From positions 6,210,001-6,274,000 of the forward strand of contig OX621241.1 of the NCBI GenBank assembly GCA_951640165.1: 64,000 bases of DNA, written 5' to 3'. Below, piece after piece: positions 31,546-44,114 of this stretch. Under the pieces are notes generated by a model. It ran no database searches. It was not told where the DNA came from and saw only the letters and a list, made by a program, of their open reading frames with translations. The first letter of the stretch is position 1; each line of letters starts with the position of its first letter. The stretch comes from Pseudoips prasinana (taxonomy: Eukaryota > Arthropoda > Insecta > Lepidoptera > Nolidae). The position numbers and the translations under genes were made by a program.

Positions 31546-33940
31546 CAGGATTATCCAGATATCGACGGTAAACTACATAACTGCAGAATTAAATCTGGAT
31601 CAGTGATGTAATACATCTATAAAGAAAACGAAAGTAACGAGTAGTATATCCTAAAGACATACAACATAATAAAAAATTGTCATATCTACTATGTTGGTCT
31701 ACCTTTAACGTCCCTACCGGTGACAGATGTGAAATACTGAGAATATAAGAACACAGCAGCAAGCCCTATGGTCCGTTGCAGCAGTAAAGCCTCCTAGGCT
31801 AATTGTAATGGTCATGTTAAAAAAAAAATTAACAGCAGCGTCGCGTACTGGCATGAAAACAGCCAATGCTAGACTTATCATGGCAAATTTTCATGCCATT
31901 GTTCATACAGTAATCTCAACTTTAAAATGCTATTTTATTATTTAATAGACCTATTGAACTCATAATTACTAGTCATTATTATCATTAATACAAGCAATTA
32001 AAGCGGTCTCTATTCTATTTCAATCAGTATTTTATACATTTCCATGAAATAATCCGTAATAAAACGCGAGGATTGAACAAAACAGCAAACACCACGTTTG
32101 CGGAACACATGAGAATCCATCCATAACTTCCCATTATAAAGCAATGACGGTAAAAATGTTAATATCAACGTATGATACGACCAAAAAGTCGACTTAACAC
32201 CATCAATCTCATGTAAATTGCTGTAACCAGTCATCTTGCATACACTTATGACAGTTTTGGCTATTTTATTAACGAAAGTCTTATTATTAAAAATCAATTT
32301 ATGTTTTCGAGAGACGTTTAAATATATTTAAAGTTGCTATTATAGAGAACAACGAAGTTTATAATACTCCTTTATTCTTCCGCGATGGCGCGGGCTATTA
32401 ATATTACACAGGAATAATTGCACGGCGATAAAAACGACATTGTTTCCACTACATTAAAAGGCAATATTTAAAACGTGCATTCAGTATGAATAATTTCAAC
32501 TAGAACATAAAGTAAGTGGACAATTTATATCGCAATATAAAATGTACATTCGAATAAAAGCCGCCATTTATAATACCAATAAACTGCCGCCTCGAAAACG
32601 CCAGTTATTTTCAATCAAAGTTAAATGGATAAAATTTACCTTTTTATTAAATGGGAAACAATTATTGTCGTTCACAAATAAATAAATTGTAAATTGTCGT
32701 TGATAAAATTGGTTTTATTCCAATTAAACAAACTGCATTCTACAAGGCTAAAAGCTAACGAGGCGAGGTGGCGAAGTATCCTGTTGAGTATTTGCGGTGA
32801 AGACATGACCTAACACCTCAAAATAAATTATCCTGTTACAGCAGAGCGATTGACGACAGTAAAAAGTAAACACGAAGGAGGTACGAGGCGCAATACTGAA
32901 CACGTCAACTAACGATGGGAACTCGACGGACAGCGTTAACGAGACACGCTCATTTCATTAACAATGCACAACCAAAATAGGAAAAGCACGCTCGTCAAGA
33001 AATCTGCACCTGCCGATGACCTCCGCTCTAACGGGCATCCTTCCCGACGACCATTCGTAAGGGAGCCATCACACGTGTGAACTCAAGTACTGGCTATTCA
33101 CGACCCAAGGTTCAACACTCGCTGGTGAATTTATCCCAGCACTTTGAATAAAGGTCGCAAGGTCGAGAGCAGTACAACGGATAGTTTGCCGCGTCAAAAG
33201 ACTAAGGTTATGTGTGCCGAATAACTGTACAAACAAACATTGGCAAGTATCGTCAAATTAAAGTTACATGTGAGTCATGATTTAGTGATCGCAGCGATAA
33301 CCTTGCGTCGCGCCGTCATCTGAGGCTTCCATTAAGCGGCCATAGTTACTATGTAGTCTTTATGAGCATTCAAACTAAAGGATTTGAGTAGTTATAGCAG
33401 CTCGCTCACAGGGCAGTAAGTAATCACTGAGATTAAGAAATCTGCATCTGAAAAGCCGATGCGAAGAAACATGAAATTTTCATTGTATTTTGTGATTTAG
33501 TAGACTTTACACCAATACAAGCAAACAGTATGAAAACCTATTGCCAAGGAGGATGTTTAAGAATCATAATTCTTGGAATAGGCTAATTACATACCAATGT
33601 AGCATGGTGCATATATGTTTGGAAAACCAAAGTGCGCCGAATCGTGTTATTCCAACGCATCATTGTAAATTAGCTATTGCACACAATGCTAGGCAGTTAA
33701 GATAACTCTGTAACTGTTGGCAATAACGAAAAACTAAACCTCTTCATTACACGATCTTGGTTACCAGTTACAGACTACAAAGTAAGATTTACCTAGATTG
33801 TGAACAATTACTCATTATAATAGTAGATTTATTCGTCACCGTTGTAAGCATATAATGAGCAAAGTTTTCCCACGGTGAATATCCACAAATGACTAAATAA
33901 AACAATAATAACTTTGTCCACATTCCGCAACGAGCATTGT
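31546..33940. other. Long non-coding stretch
   Basis: No gene or repeat boundary recognised. The region 32380-32760 keeps several TTTATAA/CCATTTATAAT words and unusually clean unique sequence, which could be conserved non-coding DNA; this needs cross-species comparison. Confidence 0.4.
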
Positions 33941-36900
33941 TTTCCTTACAATATGGTAACTTTCCTCCAAAATATGTTGAATGCTAACATTAATGTTAGG
34001 TAACAAGAAATAACTGTGAAACTAGTAGTCAAAATGAAGGTGAACCAGTTAAATTTTATGTTCTGCCAACCACTAGTGCTCTTTACAAAAAGCCAGACAA
34101 CACAGACAGTTGACGTCGAAACTATCATAAATCAAATAAAGGTGGGCGTTCCAAATTCGCTTCCTAAACGTCACTTTGCGAAAACCATAAGTTTTAAACG
34201 ACCAGCCCCCTGCCACTTTGAATCAAATCGACGTAAGAGAAGAAACAAAAGGACAAAACGATTGCAGCGAAGCAGGATCAATTAATATTGGAATAGGCAG
34301 ACATTCAGACACCCACCTGTTCTGCCATGATCAAGATAAAACGCGACCGACACCATATTGTGATAAATGGCACGTAGCGTATGAAACTATGAACAGTATA
34401 ATTTATTACTCGTGTCCGATAGAACTTCCTCGCTTGACGGACCCTCCATTAGATTATCAATTAACCTCTTAACACAATGTTTTCTATTAGAATTATTAAT
34501 GCATATGTTAATGAGGTTTCATAATGATGTTAAATTGAATTCGTTTTTGCAATAAGCGAGTAATGGGAACAAAACGTGATGAATGTCGTTCTAAACTTCT
34601 TATTTCCTTATCGTTAGCGATTTATAAGATATTGCTTCAAATAAAATTTACACACTACAATGCAGTTAAACTTGTTGTTTGATATAACGAGAATACAACT
34701 CTCAGAAATAAACTATAGTCAGCCGAGCGTCTGCCATGCCAAACTCGCGATCGTATTCTTTAAGCTGCTATAAGGCATGCTGAGAAGTAAATAGGAAACG
34801 AACTTCGGCACATAATTTTGGGGGCGACTACTCTAGTTTGCAATTTGTCTCAAAGACAGTGTTACAACCAATAAATTCACACCACCAACTGTGTCGATAC
34901 CAATATTGATTTATTAAAATGTACCAAGTAGTACAAACGTCTTCGTTGTATGATGCCGAGTAATAAATGTATGTACTCGTACGTAAGAGATTGCGAAGTG
35001 TCATCAAATAACACTTTATTATATTACTTGGTAATTCTACTAGACATCGACATCACTTTGCTTGGGTGGATATTCAATATAATTTCATGATTCAATATAA
35101 TTTCACTCGTTTTTGTAAAACTTGTTCTCTTGTGGGACTATAATTATCTAGAGCACTATTGAGACGGACTTTGTTTAGCCTAAAATCAATATTAATTCTT
35201 CCACTAATTCGGATTATTGGAAATTATCTTATCAACGTTGACGCACACGACTAATATCAGACAGAACAAGTAAAATAAGAGGTATTGACAATGGCAGGTT
35301 ACATACAAAAAATGCTGATGTTTCAACTAAAACAAAAATTGAGTCGCAAAGACGCCTGGCTAAGATCACTCTGTCGCCTCATTCATTTCGTGTTAAACGG
35401 CCATAAGTTTGTAGCTTTACGAGAATATCTACTGAAATTAATTAACAATAAGAGCTTCCGTAGTTGACGCTGTGCGGGTAATCGAAATGTTTATTTAAAT
35501 CGTCAGAGGTTAAATTTAATTTCATGATGAACAATGATTATTGGTTAACGCGATCTCACGCACCTGACCGCACAATATTTTATCCCTTATTTGGGATGAG
35601 TCGAAATTATTTTAATGCACTACTGAAATATTGGTGATCGGACGTGGAAGATTATAATTTGATCAGACACGTTTATTTGCGTGTTCTAGACAGTTGACAT
35701 TTCATTACATCACTCGGGTTTGATGACTCTGATGGATACGTTTTTGGTGGATATTTGCGTTCGGCTTATTTTGAAATAAATTGTCAACGGAGAGGTTAAT
35801 TGTTGCGGAAGTAACCTTATACTAAATAGATATTTATAACAAAATACATATCTAGTTTTGTGCGTGGCGGCATAGGAGACCCATCGTTAACCTTCCGGGC
35901 CGATTACTTAAATCCATATCAGTTTCATGGCGACACTATCGATCAACTAATCTCCAAGCAACGTAGCCCAACGGTTTGATCAATGAGCTGTAATTTGAGC
36001 TGTCACCCAACCAAACGAGGAAAACGTTCAAGTATGTGTTGACTAAGCCGTAAATAATGAAATAGAATAAGATACATGCAGCGACTTTCGTGTATCTATT
36101 ACAGACAGTATTAGTGGTACTTACAACATGATAGACATTTAGCGTATTATAGATAATTTGAATTTGAAATGCAAGCGAGCTGTTAAATTGCAATTTAGGT
36201 GCACTTGTATGTCATGAAATCGAAAAAATAAAAGAATCACGGTTTTCACATGGACTTGAAAATATACTAGTAAATAGTCGAAACATGGTTGTAACATTAA
36301 GTTATCATTATTACACCGTACAAATATATTATTTGATCTGTGACTTATATTTAACCATTTAGAATTATCATGAAACTATGAGACAGTATAACCGCTGGTA
36401 CTGCGTTTTTATAAAGGATGGCTTTAAGTTAATTTTCTTAGGGTCAAATTACATTTCTCCGATGTTTGATATCTAAAAGGGATTAAAACTCACACGAAAT
36501 AATAATTATCAAAAAAATTACGGTCTATTTGGAAAAAACATACAAGACGGGCAGTGAAGTGTGAAGAGATTATACAACTTTGATATAACAAACAATCATC
36601 TTCCGAAACAAATAATCATACATTGTAACTAGTCCTGAAAAACAGCGAATGAAGAATATCTTAAATGTCACAACGATAAATCTTTAAAACCTTACCGTTA
36701 AACAAACTTTATTTTATCATCCTAACAAAAACATTCCAGAATGTCAATTTATTATCTACAAACCTTGAAGTTTTAGTGCCGTCTACTATGTCAAATCTTA
36801 TCATACCAGCCTTCAACAAGAGTTAGTAATTTACGCAAGATTGATTACTCTACGCATTCTTTAGTTAACCTACCATTTATTTATCATTATGTAACTATGG

Positions 36901-37274
36901 GACTTTATTTTAAAGAGCTGGGATATACTAATAATCTATCAAAAGGGGTCTAAAAATGTTACCCTGAGGAAGCCTCAACAAAGAAGCACAATAACATCTA
37001 AAACATGCCGACATCATGACAATATTAAGATTGCAATCTATGTATTAAACTTGTCTAGTATAACTTCTTATTGTCAAGTATTTCAAATTGTTTTTGCTGG
37101 GATTACGATAAAGTTATCAACCTGTCCGACCAACAAAAAGTGTGAAGTTAATAAGTAGTGTTGTTTTTATACGGCATAGGACACAGACATATACAATCTT
37201 TCATCCACAGATATAATTTGATGTATTTCTTCATATAGTTTAGCTAAATTATTTCCATTTGAAAGCCATAACGT
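33941..37274. other. Long non-coding stretch
   Basis: Short ORFs occur on both strands (for example 34016-34285, basic C-terminus) without recognisable similarity or splice context. A small direct repeat ATTCAATATAATTTCA appears twice at about 35070-35105. Otherwise nothing. Confidence 0.4.
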
Positions 37275-37420
37275 TAAGCATCTTCGAGTCCCGCCGAACA
37301 ACTATTTGTGTGTAAATAGTTGTTCTGAGCCTGGATGTACTTTATGTCCGTCTATTATATGTTTGTAAAGTACCCCGCAACACAGGGATTAGAAACCCTA
37401 GTGCGGGCATAGTCTTTTAA
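37275..37420 (+). mobile_element. SINE family B, head truncated
   Basis: It keeps TTCGAGTCCCGCCGAA (B-box end), GTTGTTCTGAGCCTGGATGT, GTCCGTCTATTATATG and GTACCCCGCAACACAGGGAT in the order of the family B copies. Confidence 0.75.
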
Positions 37421-37643
37421 AAATTAAAACTTTATTTTTCAGTGACATTATGAACAATTGAATGAAGGCAGATCTCCAGATATGGTCCTTTATAAAATTA
37501 TATTAAATTAATTATGCATGTTTGAGTAACTATTATTTTCTGTTCAACCTTGCTATAATTAACCGAATCGAATATCACATATCTAACGGTTGCATGAAAT
37601 CTTGTAGAAAGCACTGTTCTTTGAATAGATGTCACTGGTGTAG
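37421..37643. other. Non-coding spacer
   Basis: No feature recognised. Confidence 0.4.
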
Positions 37644-37770
37644 GTACACACGGCTACATATCAAGCTATACATTACCAATATAAGCTGATATGTATGAGT
37701 ATGGAAATCCTATACAACCCGAGATCAGCTTATACTGGAAATGTATAGCTTGATATGTAGCCATGTGTAC
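37644..37770. repeat. 127-bp fold-back element, copy 3
   Basis: It starts GTACACACGGCTACATATC and ends GATATGTAGCCATGTGTAC. The arms pair for about 47 bases and are the cleanest of the three copies. Centre region partly changed (CTGATATGTATGAGTATGG). Confidence 0.85.
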
Positions 37771-39771
37771 AATAAAGAGTTAATCTAGAATACGACAATA
37801 CAAATAATTTCATCGAACACTTTGTCACGGGTAATCCAACGATATCTTGCATAGCTATCTCACTAGATCTACTACGCAGGAGGTCTGAATCATCCGTATA
37901 TTTGGACGGAGGAAAAAAAGTTCATGTATGTATTGATAACCAATTCTACCACCCACATGGCGTTTAAATTGGGTTCACACCAAAACATATTAGACTTCAA
38001 GACACGTGGTTTGATGCGGAAGTTTTTTGCTATTATTCGGTCACGTGCAAAATTGATTTTTTAAAACTTTAATTTTGCTTACCTTATTAGAAGTTGCGTT
38101 TCATATAATGGTGGGATTTGTACATAATGAACACATATTATAAATCTAAAATTGCATATTCACACGCACTAAATCACATTTGAGCAGAAGTCATTAGGTG
38201 TAAAAACAGCACGACTGTGGAATGCCTTGACTAGGTATTATAATATTAACTACATTTTACATATTCTATATCATACTGTAAATTAAAAACGTTTACTTTT
38301 TTTACTATAATGTTTGGGCAAATTATACCTTATGGCACACGCAATGCTAATATAATTTAATATTGATATTTCTTGCTCCCGGTATACGACAACGCTTTTG
38401 GGTGTTAGATTGTATTTTTTTTTTGTTAATACCAATTAATCTTCCAATTGCATATGTTACTCCAATGGATTGACGTAGTCCAAGTGTAGTAAAACTCCTA
38501 AAATTATGATAATATTAATACGTGAAGCATATGTTGGTACCCCTTTACACGAAAATTGCGCGGACGGAGTATAGAAAGCTAATATTTTTATATAATAGGC
38601 ATTAGAAGTAAGTTATATATACAAAAACATTACACATATACCATGCTTTTAACACACTGACAAACTGAGAAGAGATCAGAAACTGAGAACATTTTAATAT
38701 TATCTGCCATTGACAATAGAAGATTTTAACGGTCTAATTTCGATCTCTAGTAAAGATAAAAACGTACCTTACGTGTACTTAACGAACCGGCATCGAGCAA
38801 TGATCAGTTTTTTAATAGCTTGCGCAAGTCTTTTTAGATATGAAACCATACTAAATGAATTGATTACGCCCAAATTAATGTGTACCCTACAGAAATTACG
38901 CTGACAGTCTGAATTCTTTGGTATTAATGCAAGTCACGCCATATCACTGACCCGAATTTGTATCGTAAAGTTGACCACATAACTATATGTTAGTTACTTT
39001 AATGCAAATATCTTGAATATGTTTTATCATGCATGTCTCACAAGTAAAACAACCATTGAGGTTAAGCACTTACATGTGCGGTTAGTGAACAAATTGGAAA
39101 GGTCTCTGCTGTCTCTCCGTCTTCATAATCCATAGTGGGCAGACGGTCAAATTTTCAACAGAGTTTACCAACAATTCAAACTAAACAAACAAAAAAAATC
39201 TAAGATAAAATATTGACAAGGTGACTGAAGCATTTTTCGAAAAATAGTTCAATTATTCGAAATTTTACATATGAATATGAGAGCTAGATAACCGCGCATG
39301 GAATTTTACGCCATAAGCTGACGATAAACGATAAAATTAAGTCTTGTCAGTCACTTAAATACCTCGGTGTTCTCAGTGAAGATATTACCGAGATTAGTAA
39401 TGCCGATACATACAGTCAGCTTCTCATACGTGGTAACAGTGCGAAACGTTAAACCATAAAAGAAAAGGATCATTTTCCTTACAAAAATGTTTCTATGGAT
39501 GTGACGTTGCCTGTACTACCAGATACACTTGTAGCATTATGCAAATCCTTCCTTATATCTGATATGGTATTGGTAGCCATACTTATTTCGCATAAGGAGC
39601 TTACAGCGCTTATGTTACACATTAGGATTATAATTTTTCATGGTCAAGATTATTATCAATGAATCGCATTGAGATTGCAATAACAAATAATGTTTATGAA
39701 ATGAATTAAAGATTTTTAGGTTTGCCTATGGGGGAATACATCATATCAATTTATCCGCCATCTAGTAACAC
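37771..39771. other. Non-coding stretch
   Basis: No supported gene. The 64-codon ORF at 38710-38904 lacks similarity. Confidence 0.4.
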
Positions 39772-40035
39772 TTAAGGCGATTAGCACACTGTCCCGCATG
39801 ATGCAGCGTAATGCGTGAGTGCGTGTTCTAACGTTGCTGGTAAGTATCTCCGTTTGTATAAAAAACACGCACAGTCCAATACACAGAACACACATCTGCA
39901 TGAACGCGCGTGGATGCGATTTCAGTGTGTTGGTTCGACGTGTTTTCTATACAAACGGAGACACTTGCAAGCAACGTTAGAACACGCACTCACGCACTAC
40001 GCTGCATCATGCGGGGTAGTGTGCCAATCGCCTAA
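39772..40035. mobile_element. MITE with about 98-bp inverted termini
   Basis: The left arm (39772-39869) contains AGGCGATTAGCACACTG, CGCATGATGCAGCGTAATGC and GTGTTCTAACGTTGCTGG. The right arm up to 40035 is its reverse complement with roughly one mismatch per ten bases. The centre is about 68 bases. The ORF overlapping it is a by-product of the repeat. Confidence 0.88.
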
Positions 40036-40513
40036 AAGAGTTACGACGGACGAGTTGCTTCTATCACTAGCTACCATTCCTAAACAGACTTCTAACAAAC
40101 GTACAGTGACGTCAGATAACGAGTATCTTTTGGAATAACGATTCATGATAAGAGGTGAGCAAGTACAAATACGAGGAATAGTAAGCGTGAAAAAAGCCGC
40201 AATAGGCGAGAAAGAAATATCGATTCTAGTAGATTGAGTGCCTTAACGCATAGCCTGCCCCCGACGCGTCTGTGCGTTTTGTCACGCCACGCTATGTGCC
40301 CTCGACTTACATGTGCGTTTCATACAATATGCACTGTGATAATGTATTTATTTTAGGGCACCGTACGATACCGATAGGCAGTGAATGCGTTAAGAGGAAT
40401 GTTGTATATTAAATATGTTTAAATCAATATCTCGTAAAAATATACATACATCCTTTGATATTTAGCTGGGGCGTAAAATCCAGACAGAGTTATCCTCGGC
40501 TTATAAATAAAAA
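40036..40513. other. Non-coding spacer
   Basis: No feature recognised. Confidence 0.4.
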
Positions 40514-41104
40514 TAAATAAAATAAAAAAGGTTTTTATTCACGTAGACTTTAAAAAAGCGCTTGTAAATAGTCAGAACATGTTTGTAGTAATATAGTTGT
40601 ATACATTAGATATTATTTCTAGTAACATAGATATTTAGGTACATCTTGTATGAAAACATTTATAAAATTTATTTTATTACAGAAATGATATTTAGCTAGC
40701 TCGTATCAAGTTATTGTCAAGAGATTATGTTTAATTATCTAGTTTAAGTCTAATATTTTTACTACATATTGTCAATGGTTCTGTCTATATTAAAGGTATT
40801 ATTATTATGACGGACCTTGTGTTAATAACGACGGTCGCGCTTTAATGCTACCACCGGATCCAATGCGCCCCAACTGAGAAGACCCAGCGAAACAAACTCA
40901 GTGGGTTCATCTACTACCGGTTTCAACACGACCCAGTTGAGACGGTCCGGCGAAACATACTCAAGCGGGCATGAACACGGGATTTGGTCCAATTAGAGTA
41001 ATTATTTAGTAGGCAAACACAATATATGCTCGATCGGTTGTCTGAATGCTTATTATTTTAGATTATATTTAGGTATACAAAAGAAAAACTTCGAAACAAT
41101 AACA
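40514..41104 (-). mobile_element. LINE 3' UTR (copy B)
   Basis: About 590 bases nearly identical (only a handful of substitutions seen) to 58320-58915, where the same UTR follows a LINE ORF remnant. The minus-strand 3' end is the AT-rich AATAAAAACC-TTTTTTATT tail at 40514. Contains two 62-bp related units at 40849-40908 and 40911-40971. The sequence at higher coordinates differs from copy C, so the two copies are truncated or deleted differently. Confidence 0.8.
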
Positions 41105-41807
41105 TTATTCATTTTGAGACATCTTTTACAAATACATGTAAATAAATATTTCTGTTTTGTGAGTAAGGTACTTGCAATTTATATGTAGAATCTTCTTTTT
41201 AACAGATACACTAAACCACTGTTTTCTAAATATGGAGATGAAATCTGCCATTTCATCAGTATGAAGGATTTGGATGTCAAAAAAGTGATGTAGGTTAAGG
41301 GTTACTGGCAATTCTTAAAATCACATATTAATTTATAACAGATAACATAAATATTAGAGTGAGGCCTTTGTCCAGAAGTGGACGACTTTCGGCTGATATG
41401 ATAATAATAATAAAACAACATAAATTTGCTTTTATATCTATTACATTATGAGGCATTTTGAAATCATATCTATATTGTTATATAAACAAGATATTTTTTT
41501 TAAATCTATATGGATGCCTTGACATCATTATTATTTTAACAACAAGCTTCCGCCCGTGACTTCGCCCTTATATAATTATATTTCTAAATTACCAAAAAAA
41601 TTACTGTTGTTCCGAACGCTATTAAACTTTAGACGATACATTCTGGGCTAATACGAACATTATTTCCTGTAAATTCTGTTCAGTCGTTTTAAGAGTCCGC
41701 AGTGAACATACATACTTGTTTTCAAGCAGATGTACAATTTAAATAAGGTTTGTTTCATGTTAAAGTATTCATATGACAACATTTTTTACGCTTTACATAT
41801 GAACACA
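41105..41807. other. Non-coding, with an RTE 3' tail
   Basis: Bases 41353-41412 (GAGTGAGGCCTTTGTCCAGA, GTGGACGACTTTCGGCTGAT then ATAATAATAA) are a plus-strand RTE LINE 3' end. A 61-codon minus-strand ORF next to copy B is unrecognised. Nothing else. Confidence 0.55.
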
Positions 41808-43393
41808 TACACTCACCGGCACGGAAACTTGGCCACCAATAACTTGCCGATAATTTCTATTTAAATATTTAATTTTCACTATATTATGGGTTTATGCACT
41901 AAATTAGGGTTTTTTTATGGTTTTGTAACTCAGTTATTGAAAAAATGATGCACCAGCAGTAATCTTTAAAAAAATAAGCAGTTTCACAAAAATATTGGTT
42001 TTAACACTGTCAATTTAAAAAGAACACAAGATGAAAAATAACCAAAAAGTCTTCGTTGTGTTTGCATTTTAATATCGGGTGTTTCCTCCCCTAGCCCCGA
42101 TAACAGCTTGCATTCGTTCTGGCATACTTTGGATGATGTTTCTGATCTCAACTTGTGGTATGCTTTCCCAAGCGGTCAGTGCTGCATTTTGAAGCTGATT
42201 CAGAGTTTCAGGCGGGTTGGAGGAGGACTTTATTTTTCTTTTAAGCTTGTCCCAGATATGCTCTATTGGATTTAAGTCTGGACTACGAGCTGGCCACTGC
42301 AATTTTTGAATACCAACCTCTGTAAGGTATTCCTCCACGCAATGTGCAACGTGTGGGCGCGCGTTATCGTGCATTAGGAGGAATTCGTCAAATCCAATAA
42401 ACCCTGAATATGGTAACACGTGTTCCTGAAGAATCTCCTCGATGTATCGTGTTGCCGTTAATCGGTTATCGACGATAACTAACTCCGTACGTGCATCGGA
42501 ACTTATTCCACCCCAAACCATTATAGAGCCTCCATGAAAACTAACAGTTTGTGTGGTGGTAATGGGTAAAAACCGCTCTCCTCTTCTTCTCCACACTCGC
42601 TCCCGACCATCTGGAGCTCGTAAAGCGATTCGACACTCATCTGTGAACAGTACTCGAGCCCACTGCTCATGGGTCCAGTTGGCGTGTTCTCGTGCGAATC
42701 GAAGTCGAGCTACTCGGTGACTTCTGAGAAGTTCTGGGCCGCGTGCTGGTCTACGAGCTTGTAAATTCACTTCCTCCATTCGTCTTCTCACTGTACGTTC
42801 ACTAACATTGACACCTCTTGTGAACTGGAGTCGCTGGCGTATCTCAACAGCGGTGAGGTAGCGGTTTCTCAAAATTTCCAGGACAATAAAGCGGTCATCC
42901 CGGGCTGATGTGCATCTGACGCCTCCGCTGCCTGGTCTGCGGGAGTAGCGGCCTGTCTCCTGGTATCGTTTCAGCGCATACTGCATCGATGAACGTGGTA
43001 CATTCAGTATAACAGCAACTTCTCGCTGTGTCAGCCCTTGTTCGATCAATGCTACAGCTTGTGCAACCTGTGATGGTGTTAATGGCATTTTTATTGGAAT
43101 TAAATCACCTTTGGTTATTGAAGTAACAGTACGATATCACAATAATTGAACAACCTAACAATAAACTTTCACAAAACACAAATTTAAAACAGCAACTTAG
43201 TCGCTCAGATGTCCGGGTTCAACTAAAACTTAAAAATAACGTCATATTGCACTCAAACATGATAAATTACCCTCTTGAACTAAAGGTAAACATTTTTTAG
43301 ACCAACCTTCATAATAAATACTCATAGGAAACACTTAAAGCTCTTGTTATCGCGAAATACGCGCTTGGCCAAGATTCCGTGCCGGTGAGTGTA
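41808..43393 (-). mobile_element. Tc1-family DNA transposon, complete
   Basis: The element spans 41810-43391 (1582 bp), flanked by TA at 41808-41809 and 43392-43393. The termini CACTCACCGGCACGGAA plus nCTTGGCCA match in inverted orientation over 26 bases with one mismatch. It contains one intact transposase gene on the minus strand. The last 237 bases were copied again into the downstream tandem duplication. Confidence 0.95.
42069..43088 (-). CDS. Tc1-type transposase, DD34E, apparently intact
   Basis: 339 codons from ATG (MPLTPSQVAQ) to stop, close to the usual Tc1 length, with no frameshift. Order: a paired-like helix-turn-helix DNA-binding region (about 1-110; GLTQREVAVILNVPRSS is the first recognition unit), then the RNase-H-like catalytic core with VLFTDECRI (D150), a glycine-rich SIMVWGGIS box, LLMHDNARPH (D241) and SPDLNPIEHIWDKLK (E276). 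Exactly 34 residues separate D241 and E276, giving the DD34E signature. The enzyme cuts at the element's ends and inserts at TA. Both ends and the catalytic triad are present, so this copy could be autonomous; whether it is transcribed cannot be told. SPDLNP-IEH is kept whole, unlike the mariner above. Confidence 0.95.
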   Translation of the reverse strand: MPLTPSQVAQAVALIEQGLTQREVAVILNVPRSSMQYALKRYQETGRYSRRPGSGGVRCTSARDDRFIVLEILRNRYLTAVEIRQRLQFTRGVNVSERTVRRRMEEVNLQARRPARGPELLRSHRVARLRFAREHANWTHEQWARVLFTDECRIALRAPDGRERVWRRRGERFLPITTTQTVSFHGGSIMVWGGISSDARTELVIVDNRLTATRYIEEILQEHVLPYSGFIGFDEFLLMHDNARPHVAHCVEEYLTEVGIQKLQWPARSPDLNPIEHIWDKLKRKIKSSSNPPETLNQLQNAALTAWESIPQVEIRNIIQSMPERMQAVIGARGGNTRY

Positions 43394-43450
43394 GATAAAA
43401 GACATTAAATATTTTATTAACGCACCCAATTAAATAAAATGATTATAAAA

Positions 43451-43777
43451 CCAATGAATATTTTAATCTGTACATACTAAGAGATCATGTTATCAACATT
43501 ATAAGATCATGATGATTATATTGTCTATGGAATGCCTAACGTTCTCAAAATCTATGCGACCTGTATCTGGGAATAGCCAGTATCTGAATCAAATAATTAT
43601 ATAATATATTAGATTTAAATAATCGTTGGTTTTAACCTACGATTATTTTAATTTGTACATACTACGAGTTCAAGTTATCAATATTATAAGATTATGATGA
43701 TTAAATTGTCTATGGCATGCGTAACGTTCTCAAAATCTATGCGACTTGTATCTGGGAATAGCCAGTATCTGAATCAT
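43451..43777. repeat. Older 145-bp internal duplication (repeated in unit 2 at 44411-44737)
   Basis: About 43451-43592 and 43636-43777 align at an offset of 185 bases: TTTGTACATACTA, GATGATTA-ATTGTCTATGG, AACGTTCTCAAAATCTATGC, GTATCTGGGAATAGCCAGTA. They differ at roughly one base in ten, so this duplication predates the 960-bp one. Confidence 0.8.
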
Positions 43778-43979
43778 AGCCATTTCTATGCAGTACAGCC
43801 CAGTGACACGACACAGAATGCCTTCGCAATCGAACTTGGCGACGTTCCCAAGTCCCTAATAAGATTCAGCCGACAAATCAACTAGTAATCTAATACTAAG
43901 TCCATTGTTATTGATATTACTCACTTTCTTCAAGATAATATAAGAACGAACTTCATGTACCTAAATACATATGTTATAC

Positions 43980-44114
43980 TAGCTGTGCCCCGCGATTTTA
44001 CCAGCGTTAAACTTACAAATTATAGCCCTATGTGTCAATCTAGGTTGCCAGCTAACTCCATACCAAATTTTATTAAAATCGCTCCAGCCATTTAGACGTG
44101 AAGAACTAACAAAC
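43980..44114 (-). mobile_element. Helitron-like repeat, cut by the duplication junction
   Basis: ACTAGCTGTGCCCCGCGATT and the following bases are the reverse-strand 3' end of the Helitron-like family. The copy stops at the tandem junction 44114, where Tc1 sequence resumes. Confidence 0.7.

Larger units (their letters stand above)
43155..44114. repeat. 960-bp tandem duplication, unit 1
   Basis: This unit contains the Tc1 right end (to 43391), a spacer with two related 145-bp segments, and the first part of a Helitron-like repeat. Compared line by line, it is identical to 44115-45074. A 3-base AAC microhomology is present at the junctions. Confidence 0.95.

Noticed and set aside
39815..40138. 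107-codon ORF with His- and Cys-rich peptide
   Set aside because: It lies almost entirely within the inverted arms of a MITE.
43694..43885. 63-codon ORF present twice, as if conserved
   Set aside because: The second copy comes from the exact 960-bp DNA duplication and says nothing about selection.
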